Shown here one piece after another: positions 44,784 through 53,406 of a stretch of DNA of 64,000 nt. The stretch is from the NCBI GenBank assembly GCA_009840545.1, contig VXNM01000010.1, forward strand, positions 1-64,000. The letters run 5' to 3'. The DNA comes from Gammaproteobacteria bacterium (GTDB lineage: Bacteria; Pseudomonadota; Gammaproteobacteria; Pseudomonadales; Azotimanducaceae). The notes under the pieces are model-generated. The model had not been told where the DNA came from and did not search any database. It worked only from the letters and a program-made list of their open reading frames with translations. The position numbers were made by a program, and so were the translations under genes. The first letter of the stretch is position 1. Every line of letters starts with the position of its first letter.

Positions 44784-45272
44784 CTATTCCGTGGTGGTTG
44801 TTCGGGTTTCGAAATTCTTGACCTTATCCAACACGGGGATGGTTTTCGTGGCAACTTTCACAAACTCGTCGACAAAATAGCGCGTGAATTCACCAACGTC
44901 AGGACTTTCCGTTCCTGATGCAGTCGAGGAACGAGGGATTCCCAGTTCTTAAAATCCGAACGAATATATCTCCACCAAGGCAAGATGGGATCCGGCTTGC
45001 CGTCGTTCTTGCCTAATACTCTCTTTAACTCTTCGTGTAGCCAACCGTATCGCTCCATTCCCGAGGTGGTCAAGCACATTGAATCGACAAGCTAAACAGT
45101 GATCTAGTTCTTGTTCGACTCGTCTTGCTGAAGCAAGACGATGGAACAGATTGGTGAAAAACTCCGAATATTAGCGCTCTTGATCACGACAAGCATCTTC
45201 AAGATGGTGGTTGACCTCCTCAAGAAATCGTACCAATGACTGTGTACCTTCCTCTTGACCTGTCCGCTCCAT
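44784..45272 (-). pseudogene. Decayed helical protein gene, family unknown
   Basis: Protein-like text continues through this stretch but in three frames. From 45272: MERTGQEEGTQSLVRFLEE to a TAA at 45171-45173, then in the same frame FFTNLFHRLASARRVEQEL and ACRFNVLDHLG; next, in another frame, MERYGWLHEELKRVLGKND and PWWRYIRSDFKNWESLVPRL (about 45055-44930); finally VGEFTRYFVDEFVKVATK to a TAG at 44784-44786. Together they suggest one helical protein of about 160 residues with one nonsense change and two frameshifts. No family is recognised. It fills most of the 640-base gap before the acyl-CoA dehydrogenase gene. Confidence 0.45.
45120..45141. repeat. Ten-bp inverted repeat inside the decayed gene
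   Basis: TCGTCTTGCT at 45120-45129 and AGCAAGACGA at 45132-45141 are exact reverse complements with a two-base centre. There is no T-run after it on either strand, so it is not a typical terminator. It falls in the protein-like HRLASARR segment and may be chance. Confidence 0.4.
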
Positions 45273-45380
45273 CACTACTAAGCCATCGGTTGATTAAGCA
45301 CTTCGAACTGTAGACTCTGAAGGATGCCCATGCGCTAGCAGAAACTTGCCCGTTTCTCAGTGGACGACTAAGAACATACC

Positions 45381-46547
45381 CTAATAAGATCGGGGTAGTC
45401 CCATGACATGCTCGGTCACGTAATTCAAGACCATTTCCTGAGATATTGGTGCGAGCCTCTGAAGTCTAGCCTCCCTCCAATAACGTTCGACGTGGTACTC
45501 CTTGGCATATCCGAATCCACCATGAGTCTGAATCGCTTGATCTGCAGCTTGAAAGCAAGCGTCAGCGGCTAGCCACTTCGCCATGTTCGCCTCGGAACCA
45601 CATGGAAGATCCTGATCCAACATCCAGGAAGCCTTTCGAATCATGAGTTCAGCGGCATCCAAGCGCATCCTGGCTTCGCCAAGCGGAAACGAAACTCCCT
45701 GATTCTGACCGATTGGTCTACCAAAGACCACTCGATCTTTCGCGTACTGAGTTGCTCGCCTCAACGCAGCTCTCCCTATTCCGAGAGCCTCTGCAGCAAC
45801 TAGGACTCTCTCTGCATTGAGTCCATCTAGCAGGTAACGAAACCCCTTTCCTTCTTCGCCAATTCGATCTGTTACAGAAACCGGCAAGTCGTCATAGACA
45901 ACTTCACAAGTTGCAATCGCGTTTCGACCGACTTTGTCAATCGCTGAGATTGAAACTTCGGGCCGCTGCAATTCAGCGAACAACAATGTCATACCCTGGG
46001 ATCGACGTGCCACCTTGTCCTTATCCTCAGTTCGAGTGAGCAGAAGCACACGTTCCGAATCAAGAGCCTTTGTCGTCCAAACTTTCCTTCCCCTGACTAT
46101 ATAGTGATCTCCTATACGCTGGGCCCTGGTGGTAATTGAAGTCGTGTCGGTTCCCGCATCCGGTTCCGTGACGCCGAATGCGACATGCAGGTCTCCATTG
46201 GCTACCCTCGGCAGGTATTTCTGCTTCATTTCTTCCGACCCGTACTTCACTACAGGCTGCATTCCAAATATAGAAAGGTGAATGCCGCTACAACCATTCA
46301 TAGCAGCACCCGATGCTGCCACTTCCTCCAAGACAATGGATGCTTCGGTGATTCCACGACCGCTTCCGCCGTACTTTTCTGGAATGGCGATGCCTATCCA
46401 GCCACCCTTTGCGAGAGCGTTGTAGAAATCCCAGGGAAATCGGCGCGACTCGTCACACACCGACCAATACTCGTCTGGAAAGTCCGCGCATATCTTTTGA
46501 ATGGCGTCGCGTATGAGATCGTGTTCGGAATTAGTCTGAAAGTCCAT
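45381..46547 (-). CDS. Acyl-CoA dehydrogenase
   Basis: A 388-residue FAD enzyme that oxidises an acyl-CoA to the 2-enoyl form. The flavin- and substrate-binding segments are clear: FGVTEPDAGTDTTSITTRA, DHYIVRGRKVWTTKAL, YAKDRVVFGRPIGQNQGV, QTHGGFGYAKEYHVERYWREAR. Where many members have the catalytic Glu in a YEGT motif, this one has LAPISQEMVLNYV, as in a subgroup that ends HVxGLPRSY; the base must come from elsewhere or from the nearby Glu. Divergent from a crotonase gene 120 bases away, which suggests a shared acyl-CoA route. Confidence 0.88.
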   Translation of the reverse strand: MDFQTNSEHDLIRDAIQKICADFPDEYWSVCDESRRFPWDFYNALAKGGWIGIAIPEKYGGSGRGITEASIVLEEVAASGAAMNGCSGIHLSIFGMQPVVKYGSEEMKQKYLPRVANGDLHVAFGVTEPDAGTDTTSITTRAQRIGDHYIVRGRKVWTTKALDSERVLLLTRTEDKDKVARRSQGMTLLFAELQRPEVSISAIDKVGRNAIATCEVVYDDLPVSVTDRIGEEGKGFRYLLDGLNAERVLVAAEALGIGRAALRRATQYAKDRVVFGRPIGQNQGVSFPLGEARMRLDAAELMIRKASWMLDQDLPCGSEANMAKWLAADACFQAADQAIQTHGGFGYAKEYHVERYWREARLQRLAPISQEMVLNYVTEHVMGLPRSY

Positions 46548-46666
46548 GTTGCCTATCTAACCAAGAAACATCGCTGTTGAGGTGGAGTTTAGCGAAGTCG
46601 AAGGGCAAGCAAGAACTGCGGTTATCTAAAATCCGTTTGGGACTCGGCAAGCAATCGGAGCCTCAA

Positions 46667-47467
46667 ATGGCATTGAATCTCCAAACCGACCGCATGATTG
46701 CCCGCATTGACCAAGGCATCGGTTGGATGGTATTCAACAATCCTAAGCGTCACAACGCTCTATCTCTGGAGATGTGGAGAGGCATCGCTGAAATCGTCGA
46801 ATACTTCGAATCCGCCAGAGATGTAAGAGTCGTTGTGATGCGGGGAGCTGGCGAAAAAGCATTCGTTTCAGGTGCCGACATCACCGAGTTCGACAAGAAT
46901 AGATCTAGTGCGGTACAGGAACAGGACTATGGAAAAGTCTCGGCAAGGGGTGCTCGTTCACTCGCCAGCATGACCAAGCCCCTTATCGCTTTGATAACGG
47001 GCTACTGCATCGGTGGAGGTCTAGCAACAGCACTACACGCTGACATTCGTTTCGCCACTCCTGATTCCACTTTTGGTATCCCGGCAGCTAAATTAGGTCT
47101 GGGATACGACTATGAAGGGCTTGCGAAACTGTCTCGCATCGTGGGACCGGCGCGTGCTCGAGACATCTTGTTTTCGGCTCGTTTCTTGTCCGCGGAAGAA
47201 GCCTTTCAATGTGGAATTGTTCAGTTCATTTCGGAACGAGATTCCATCGAGTCCGATGTGACCGAGTATGCTGAACGAATCGCCAACAACGCACCACTCA
47301 CAGTTCGAGCCGCAAAAGCAGCAGTGAATGCGTTTGAATCGCAACCCGATGACGACACAATACAAGAGGTTCGATCATTGGTTCGCGACTGTTTTAACTC
47401 CCAAGACTATAAGGAAGGCAGAAAAGCGTTCGCTGAAAAACGTCGACCTAAATTCAGTGGAACTTGA
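46667..47467 (+). CDS. Crotonase-family protein lacking both hydratase glutamates
   Basis: A 266-residue crotonase. The oxyanion segments are present (FVSGADITEFD and GYCIGGGLATALHADIRFA), but the two catalytic Glu positions are Ala: Ala120 in GGGLATALHAD and Ala140 in FGIPAAKLGLGYD. A standard enoyl-CoA hydratase reaction is therefore unlikely; other crotonases without these acids act as hydrolases, decarboxylases or isomerases. The ATG at 46667 is chosen because GGAG lies six bases upstream. Its stop overlaps the start region of the CinA-like gene, 18 bases before its ATG. Confidence 0.85.
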   Translation: MALNLQTDRMIARIDQGIGWMVFNNPKRHNALSLEMWRGIAEIVEYFESARDVRVVVMRGAGEKAFVSGADITEFDKNRSSAVQEQDYGKVSARGARSLASMTKPLIALITGYCIGGGLATALHADIRFATPDSTFGIPAAKLGLGYDYEGLAKLSRIVGPARARDILFSARFLSAEEAFQCGIVQFISERDSIESDVTEYAERIANNAPLTVRAAKAAVNAFESQPDDDTIQEVRSLVRDCFNSQDYKEGRKAFAEKRRPKFSGT

Positions 47468-47484
47468 CCCTTAGAGAAACAACG

Positions 47485-48249
47485 ATGAGCGACCGTCGAG
47501 TCACAGCAAGTGTTCTCATTATTGGAAACGAAATTCTCTCTGGTCGCACGCAAGACCTCAACCTTCAGTACATCGCCAAGCACTTGAACACAAGAGGCGT
47601 TGTAGTTGCGGAAGCACATGTAATTCCCGATATTCGCGATGTCATTGTTTCCTCGGTGAACAGCGCACGGAGTCGCCACGACTATGTACTGACTACCGGA
47701 GGAATTGGTCCTACTCATGACGACATCACAGCCGAGTGCATTGCCGCCGCATTCGAGCTTCCACTCGTGGTTGACGAGACAATTGAGAAACGAATTCGCA
47801 GTAGACACGCGCCACCAGACATCATGGAGAACCGATTACGAATGGCACGCATTCCCAAGGGTGCCAGGCTCATCGACAACCTCACCGGCGGACCTCCGGG
47901 GTTCTCAATAGAGAACGTCTATGTAATGGCGGGTATTCCCGGTGTACTACAAGCGATGCTCCCCACTATTGAATTTCAGGGTGGTTCGACCATTCGGTCG
48001 TGCTCCGTCACGGCATATATGGGAGAGAGCGAGATTTCTCGAGAACTCAGTACGATTCAAGAGCAATATGGGTCTACGATCGACTTAGGAAGCTATCCAT
48101 TCAATCGGAACGGACGATTTGGGACGACGCTAGTCATGCGTGGAACCGACACCGAAGAACTCTGTAATGCGTTGGAAGATGTCAAGCAAGCGATTCGACG
48201 TCGGGGCCAGGAACCAGGAGAGGTGTCCTATGATTGGGAGCAAAATTGA
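47485..48249 (+). CDS. CinA-type molybdopterin-binding-fold protein, N-terminal domain only
   Basis: About 254 residues. ASVLIIGNEILSGRTQDLN and VLTTGGIGPTHDDITAECIA are the MoCF/CinA signature. The COG1058 (competence/damage-inducible) domain continues through GGPPGFSIENVYVMAGIPGV. The PncC-type deamidase domain of full CinA proteins (about 160 more residues) is absent, as in many stand-alone members, some of which act as ADP-ribose or NAD-related pyrophosphatases. Close behind the atypical crotonase gene, so probably co-transcribed. Confidence 0.85.
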   Translation: MSDRRVTASVLIIGNEILSGRTQDLNLQYIAKHLNTRGVVVAEAHVIPDIRDVIVSSVNSARSRHDYVLTTGGIGPTHDDITAECIAAAFELPLVVDETIEKRIRSRHAPPDIMENRLRMARIPKGARLIDNLTGGPPGFSIENVYVMAGIPGVLQAMLPTIEFQGGSTIRSCSVTAYMGESEISRELSTIQEQYGSTIDLGSYPFNRNGRFGTTLVMRGTDTEELCNALEDVKQAIRRRGQEPGEVSYDWEQN

Positions 48250-48295
48250 ACCCACTACAAGCTTGAGTTACATCTCATCGCGATAGGCAATCTAA

Positions 48296-49372
48296 ATGTC
48301 AGAGGCAGCTACAGCTCAACCACCGTTGAACGATCCGTTTGACGACAACGTCAAGATTAACTGGTATCGCTCACCTATTGATCGCGAATTGCTTCAGCAA
48401 CTAATGCAACGCAACGACTTCAAGGGGTGGCTTCAAACCCTACTGCACTTGGGTCTTTTTTTCACCACCGCCATCTTGTCGTACCTTGCCTTCCTGAACA
48501 TCTCAGGCTCGAATTGGTATTGGTCGGTGCCTTTGCTTCTTGTCTCGTTGTTCGTTCACGGAACTATTGGACCGTTCATGGGCTTGATCGCCGTTCACGA
48601 GCTTCAGCACAAGACGGTCTTCAAGTCGAAAAATCTGAATCTCTTCTTCGAGGTGCTGTACTCGTTCATAAGCTGGTCCGACCACATTTGGTACCGGGCG
48701 AGCCACTACCTTCACCATCAAGCTACGTGTCACAGAGAGAACGACGGCGAGGTGCGATTGCCAGTCAAGTTTAGTTTGCGCCGTTGGCGTGTATGGCTTG
48801 GTCTTGTTGCTTGGAATCCTCAAGCGACGTGGAATCGGATTAAGATTGTTTGGCGCCATGCGGATGGAACTGTCCTAGGTGACTGGTACAACCACGTATT
48901 GCCGGAGTCAAACACAAAGCTTCGTAGGAAACACAAGAACTGGGCACGCATTCTTCTCGCAGGTCACGCTGTATTGGCATTGGTTTTTGTATTAGTGGGT
49001 CATCCATTCTTGATCGTGACCATCACGTTCGGTACGTTCTACTGTGGATGGCTAGGATTTTTGTGTGGAGTCCCACAACACTATGGGTTGAATTCGGATG
49101 AACCAGACTTCCGCTTGAACACAAGGACGTTTACATGCTCATGGCTCCCTGCCTTCTATTACTGGAACATGCAATACCACCTTGAACATCACATGTACCC
49201 CGCCGTACCGTTCTACAACTTGGGCAAGCTGCGTAAAGCAATTGAGCACGACCTTCCGCCAGCAACGCATGGACTTCGCGCGACTTGGAAAGAGATGTTC
49301 GAGTTGAAACGAAAGTTCCTGGCTGATCCGTCCTTCAAGTACATTCCGAGTATTCCTTCTCGCGCTCAATAA
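48296..49372 (+). CDS. Membrane fatty acid desaturase-family protein
   Basis: A 358-residue integral membrane di-iron protein. The three His boxes are HELQHKT (HxxxH), HYLHHQATCH (HxxHH) and YHLEHHMYP (HxxHH), as in acyl-lipid desaturases. Four or more membrane spans are evident (for example about 42-65, 70-92 and 222-255). The PQHYGLNSDEPDFRLNTRT segment before the third box is shared with a group of uncertain substrate, so hydroxylation instead of desaturation cannot be excluded. Plus-strand gene following the CinA-like gene by 46 bases. Confidence 0.85.
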   Translation: MSEAATAQPPLNDPFDDNVKINWYRSPIDRELLQQLMQRNDFKGWLQTLLHLGLFFTTAILSYLAFLNISGSNWYWSVPLLLVSLFVHGTIGPFMGLIAVHELQHKTVFKSKNLNLFFEVLYSFISWSDHIWYRASHYLHHQATCHRENDGEVRLPVKFSLRRWRVWLGLVAWNPQATWNRIKIVWRHADGTVLGDWYNHVLPESNTKLRRKHKNWARILLAGHAVLALVFVLVGHPFLIVTITFGTFYCGWLGFLCGVPQHYGLNSDEPDFRLNTRTFTCSWLPAFYYWNMQYHLEHHMYPAVPFYNLGKLRKAIEHDLPPATHGLRATWKEMFELKRKFLADPSFKYIPSIPSRAQ

Positions 49373-49446
49373 CGGCACCGAGTCTGCATTGCGGAGATTG
49401 AACTTCGGATTGATTTAGTCCGACACTTGAGTATTGGAGGTCAACA

Positions 49447-50163
49447 TTGGACATTAAGAACAGAAAAGCCATCGTTCTCGGCGGTACATCGGGCATTGGT
49501 TTGGCCGCGACTCGACAATTGGAAGATGCTGGAGCGACGGTCGTAGCAGGTAGTCGCAACGCTGAGAATATTGAGATCGCAAGCGCAAGTACGGGACCTA
49601 GCGTTAGTTATCGACAGGTCAATACTCTAGATCGCGACGCACTTGCCAAGTTGTTTCAAGAGGAAGCACCGTTTGACATTCTCGTCAATAGCGCGACAGG
49701 TGGTGCCCGGGCATCGGGTCCCTTCTTACAAATGGACCTGGATGCATTCCAACTTTCCTTTCGAAAGCTGTGGGGCTACACAAACTCTGTACGCTTAGGT
49801 GCTGAATTCCTCTCGAACGATGGTGCGATCGTACTGGTTAGTGGTTTCCCCGCGCGTAAGAGCAATCCGGGTTCTCTTGCCATTTCCACTGTGGGAAATG
49901 CCGTAGAAGGTTTCGCACGTGCCCTGGCTCCTGAAATTGCACCAAGGCGCATCAATATCGTGTGTCCAGGGCTGATTGACACTCCAATGTTTCCGCAAGA
50001 GGGAGAGCAAAGGAAACAATTTCTAGCCAATGCAACCTCGCGAACATTGATTCCACGCGCCGGAACCGCAGACGAGGTAGCTTCTGCGATCTTATTTGCA
50101 ATTGAGAACGACTACATGACTGGTTCTACTATCGACATAGAAGGTGGGGCACTGTTACCTTAG
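49447..50163 (+). CDS. Short-chain dehydrogenase/reductase without the catalytic Tyr and Lys
   Basis: A 238-residue SDR fold. The cofactor loop is LGGTSGIGLA (residues 11-20), LVNSATGG stands for the NNAG motif, and VLVSGFPA keeps the active-site Ser132. The YxxxK motif is missing: the aligned AYSAAK block reads AISTVG, so Tyr146 becomes Ile and Lys150 becomes Gly. The C-terminal PGLIDTPMFP is normal. A pseudo-enzyme or a different chemistry is likely. The TTG at 49447 is supported by GGAGG six bases upstream. Confidence 0.85.
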   Translation: MDIKNRKAIVLGGTSGIGLAATRQLEDAGATVVAGSRNAENIEIASASTGPSVSYRQVNTLDRDALAKLFQEEAPFDILVNSATGGARASGPFLQMDLDAFQLSFRKLWGYTNSVRLGAEFLSNDGAIVLVSGFPARKSNPGSLAISTVGNAVEGFARALAPEIAPRRINIVCPGLIDTPMFPQEGEQRKQFLANATSRTLIPRAGTADEVASAILFAIENDYMTGSTIDIEGGALLP

Positions 50164-50237
50164 TGCTGCAAAAACATCTAGCTGAGCAGATTTCCAGTTA
50201 GTCGGGAAGCAAGTTCACTTCTCACCTAAATCCAAGA

Positions 50238-51062
50238 CTAATCTTTTCGCAATATCTTTGTGATCTTGTGTGTTGAGACTGGCTCGGAGTCCTTGAGGAA
50301 AGCCATGCGTTCGTACACGTCTGCTGCGGCTTCATGGAATCCTGCAGGAAGACCAGCGTCCTCAAATGTCTTTGATATCTCACGCATTTCTGGCGCAAAT
50401 CTCCAAGCCTTGCGCGTCGTACCCGGACCCGACCCTTCCGACCGATCCCAGAGGCGAGGCTGAGACAGTTCCCACTCACTTCGCAGTGCGCTAGATATCC
50501 CATGTGCCTGAGCCAGGCTGCGTATCGCTAGCAACATTGCCGATGTACCTTTGGTATAGGCTGCGTAGCACATCTTCAAAGCCGACGCCGCAACTGAATC
50601 TCCTTCGACTAGACGCGTATCCAACGCCGAACCGGCAAACAATTTGACCATCCTGGTTGCGCTGTTTCCCGACACGTACAGTCGAGTCGTCCCGTGCCGA
50701 TACAACGGTGGTCCAATGATCCCGCCATCCACATAGGAATCTCCGAATTTCTCGGCAATCACCCTTGCTGTGGTGGGTGCAATAGCATTCGCATCACAAT
50801 ACAGACCATCAAATCCTAGCTCCAATACTTGATCTGCCACGTCAATCGCATATTCGGGAGGGCAAACCGAAATTACGATTTCAACGTCCGCCAAACCCGC
50901 TTCCAGTGTCTCGTGAGAATACATGCTCGATTTTCGGGCTCTAGAGCGAGTAGATTCCGAGCGACCTTCAGAAATCCAAAGAGGGCGGTGACCCTTGTAC
51001 ACCAGAGCCTGTCCGATCGAAGATCCCATTTCACCGGGATGGAGTATTAGTACATCAGCCAT
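50238..51062 (-). CDS. 6-phosphogluconate-dehydrogenase-like protein with DUF1932 domain
   Basis: A 274-residue NAD(P)-dependent dehydrogenase of the beta-hydroxyacid family. The N-terminal fold has ILHPGEMGSSIGQALVYKGH (GxMGxxIG), and YVDGGIIGPPLYRHGTTRLYVSG is the substrate loop. The C-terminal DUF1932 helices contain ALKMCYAAYTKGTSAM, with the Lys equivalent to the catalytic one of this superfamily. Substrate unknown. Single gene, divergent from the PhyH gene. Confidence 0.82.
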   Translation of the reverse strand: MADVLILHPGEMGSSIGQALVYKGHRPLWISEGRSESTRSRARKSSMYSHETLEAGLADVEIVISVCPPEYAIDVADQVLELGFDGLYCDANAIAPTTARVIAEKFGDSYVDGGIIGPPLYRHGTTRLYVSGNSATRMVKLFAGSALDTRLVEGDSVAASALKMCYAAYTKGTSAMLLAIRSLAQAHGISSALRSEWELSQPRLWDRSEGSGPGTTRKAWRFAPEMREISKTFEDAGLPAGFHEAAADVYERMAFLKDSEPVSTHKITKILRKD

Positions 51063-51229
51063 CTATGTTTGAACTCGCTATCGTTCGCGGTTGTTGTTCA
51101 AATTGAATCACCATACTGCTACCTCGTATTGAAACGTGCAGGAGAATATATTGACCTACACGACATTTTGTGTCGGTTGTTGCGAGACTGAGTAAACTTT
51201 GAGCATTAGTTGCAAGTCCAATCGCGGTT

Positions 51230-52147
51230 ATGAAAGCACTTACAGACGAACAACGCCACCACTGGGATACTCAAGGGTACCTGATTCTCAAGCAGGTATT
51301 GACTCCACACGAAGTGGCTCTGTTCAGTTCGGAAATCGATCGACTCCGTCGCATTCCTGGATTCGAGCCTGTTCGTGACAAGGCACTGCCAATAGGACAC
51401 TACGGTTGGCTTCCCCATGCCGACAGTCTGGACGACACGGGATGGATGGATAGGCGGGACCTACTTCCTTATGGCAAGCATTTCGTCGATTTGATGGATC
51501 GACAGGACGTATTTGACCTCATCGTCGACATTATGGGACCTTATCTGTGTCTGAGTATGACGCAAGCCATTGTGCGTCCACCATCTGAGACTTTTCCTGG
51601 CTACACCCATACCGACGGCGGTGAAGCTCTTCGATGCATCCGACCATCTGAAACAAGCCATCCGCTTGCTATGAAAGCCATGTACTTGCTCACCGACGTC
51701 ACCGAACCAGATTCCGGTAATCTGACCATCTTTCCAGGAAGTCATCGACGGCAGATTCCCTACAACACGGAGAATCCAATCACTCCAACTTCACCAGGTT
51801 CGCTACAAATTATGGGTGAAGCCGGCGACTGCATCTTGTTTCCACATGCCATGTGGCACGGCCCCTGTAAGAACCGTTCCGGTCGAGCACGCAAGACGAT
51901 CCTTTACAACTACTGTCAGATGTTCATGCGGCAGTACGACTTCGAGATCACTCCCGCAATCGCCGAATGGTGTTCACCACGGCAAAGACGACTTCTGGGG
52001 GACTTGGGCTACGACTTTAGACCTGGATCGTATTTCTACGGGCCGAGAGATCAAGTGGAAGTGATTACCGGAGAGGCCGAAGAAAAACCCTACAAAGAAA
52101 TTAATGAGGCACTTGGAATTCGGCGTAAGGTACAAACAGCTACTTAG
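51230..52147 (+). CDS. Phytanoyl-CoA dioxygenase (PhyH) family protein
   Basis: A 305-residue Fe(II)/2-oxoglutarate oxygenase. The iron ligands are in YTHTDGGEALR (His127, Asp129) and AMWHGPCKNRSGRARKT (His210); an Arg in the latter likely binds 2-oxoglutarate. The double-stranded helix includes MYLLTDVTEPDSGNLTIFPGSHR. The family hydroxylates many small molecules, from branched acyl-CoAs to ectoine; the substrate here is unknown. It lies about 170 bases from the divergent DUF1932 gene. Confidence 0.88.
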   Translation: MKALTDEQRHHWDTQGYLILKQVLTPHEVALFSSEIDRLRRIPGFEPVRDKALPIGHYGWLPHADSLDDTGWMDRRDLLPYGKHFVDLMDRQDVFDLIVDIMGPYLCLSMTQAIVRPPSETFPGYTHTDGGEALRCIRPSETSHPLAMKAMYLLTDVTEPDSGNLTIFPGSHRRQIPYNTENPITPTSPGSLQIMGEAGDCILFPHAMWHGPCKNRSGRARKTILYNYCQMFMRQYDFEITPAIAEWCSPRQRRLLGDLGYDFRPGSYFYGPRDQVEVITGEAEEKPYKEINEALGIRRKVQTAT

Positions 52148-52246
52148 TCGGCTCTTGTTGGATGGGTGTACGTCTAATCATCGAGACTGATTGAAGCACG
52201 AGACAGTTCGGTTTCGCGCGGAAGTCTGAAGGGATTTCACAACGTT

Positions 52247-53386
52247 CTAGTCATCGAACAACAACGAGAGTTCGTTGCCTCGTCTAAACAAATCAATGCG
52301 CAAGTCTCCTGATCCCTGCGTATTTGCGAACAGTCTGCGTTTTTGCTCTCCACTGCTAGATTCCGAAGAATGGCTTGGCAAGCCGCAATTTGCCAACGCT
52401 AAGGCAAATCGTTTTTGCATCAAGTCAGCGTACATACCGGTTCCTCGCATACGCTCTCCGAATTGTGCTGAGTACTCTCTGCCTATATGCAAGTCTCGAA
52501 TTCGATTCATAATGCGTTCAGCTTTCAATGGATAGTGCTCTTCCAGCCAATCTTCAAATAGTGGGCGAACTTCGAGCGGTAGCCGAATCATGATGTAACC
52601 TGCAAATCCAGCCCCTTCGTTCGCAGACTCTTCAACAATTTTCTCAAGTTCATGGTCATTGAGCATTGGGATGATCGGCGCGACCATGACACCAACGGGT
52701 ATCCCTGACTCGGCCATTGCTCTCACGATACGCAGACGAGCCTTCGGTGAAGCCGTTCTCGGTTCGAGTTTAGTCTTGAGTTCGTTGTGCAGAGTTGTAA
52801 TGCTGACTGCCACGCTAACTAACTCCTGCTGAGCTAGTTCTTGCAGAATGTCAATGTCTCGCAGAATTAGAACGCCTTTTGTGACGATACTGACCGGGTG
52901 CCGGTATTCCAGTAGAGTCTCGAGAATTTGTCGGGTTACACGAAGCTCTTTTTCAGCTGGTTGATAGGGATCGGTATTAGTGCCCATCGCAATGGGCTCG
53001 CAAGCGTAACGTGGATTGTCTAGTTTCTCGCGCAGTCGTTCGACGGGGTTCGTCTTGTAAAAGATCTTTGTTTCGAAGTCTAGACCAGGAGAAAGGTCTA
53101 GAAATGCATGAGTGGGGCGTGCAAAACAATAGACACAGCCGTGCTCACATCCTTTGTACGGATTGATGGATTGATCGAAGGGGACATCAGGCGACTGATT
53201 GGTAGTGATTAGCGAACGTGTCTTATCGGGAAAGAGCTTGGTTCTTAGCGCTCTTTCGGAAAATTCTGTATTGAGTAGGTCGTGAGAACTCCATCCGTCG
53301 TCGAAAGGAACTGTAGCCGTTTTCAGGAATCGAGGTTTGGGACTTGTCGTTGCACCACGTCCCTTGATCACTTTCGACTCGTTCAA
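52247..53386 (-). CDS. Radical SAM protein of the SPL/PA0069 type
   Basis: A 379-residue radical SAM enzyme. YKGCEHGCVYCFARPTH is the CxxxCxxC cluster motif with the surrounding residues of the PA0069 group; IAMGTNTDPYQPAEKELRVTR and SIVTKGVLILRDIDIL are equally typical, as is PVGVMVAPIIPMLND. Function of the group has not been shown to my knowledge. It is annotated elsewhere as a spore-photoproduct-lyase-like protein on weak similarity. It ends near the PhyH gene (convergent) and follows the beta-lactamase-fold gene by 20 bases. Confidence 0.88.
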   Translation of the reverse strand: MNESKVIKGRGATTSPKPRFLKTATVPFDDGWSSHDLLNTEFSERALRTKLFPDKTRSLITTNQSPDVPFDQSINPYKGCEHGCVYCFARPTHAFLDLSPGLDFETKIFYKTNPVERLREKLDNPRYACEPIAMGTNTDPYQPAEKELRVTRQILETLLEYRHPVSIVTKGVLILRDIDILQELAQQELVSVAVSITTLHNELKTKLEPRTASPKARLRIVRAMAESGIPVGVMVAPIIPMLNDHELEKIVEESANEGAGFAGYIMIRLPLEVRPLFEDWLEEHYPLKAERIMNRIRDLHIGREYSAQFGERMRGTGMYADLMQKRFALALANCGLPSHSSESSSGEQKRRLFANTQGSGDLRIDLFRRGNELSLLFDD

Positions 53387-53406
53387 TTCCCCAGTCCTAT
53401 GCTCTC

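Noticed and set aside
45120-45141. Intrinsic terminator at the 10-bp inverted repeat
   Set aside because: Only two bases separate the arms and no T-run follows on either strand.
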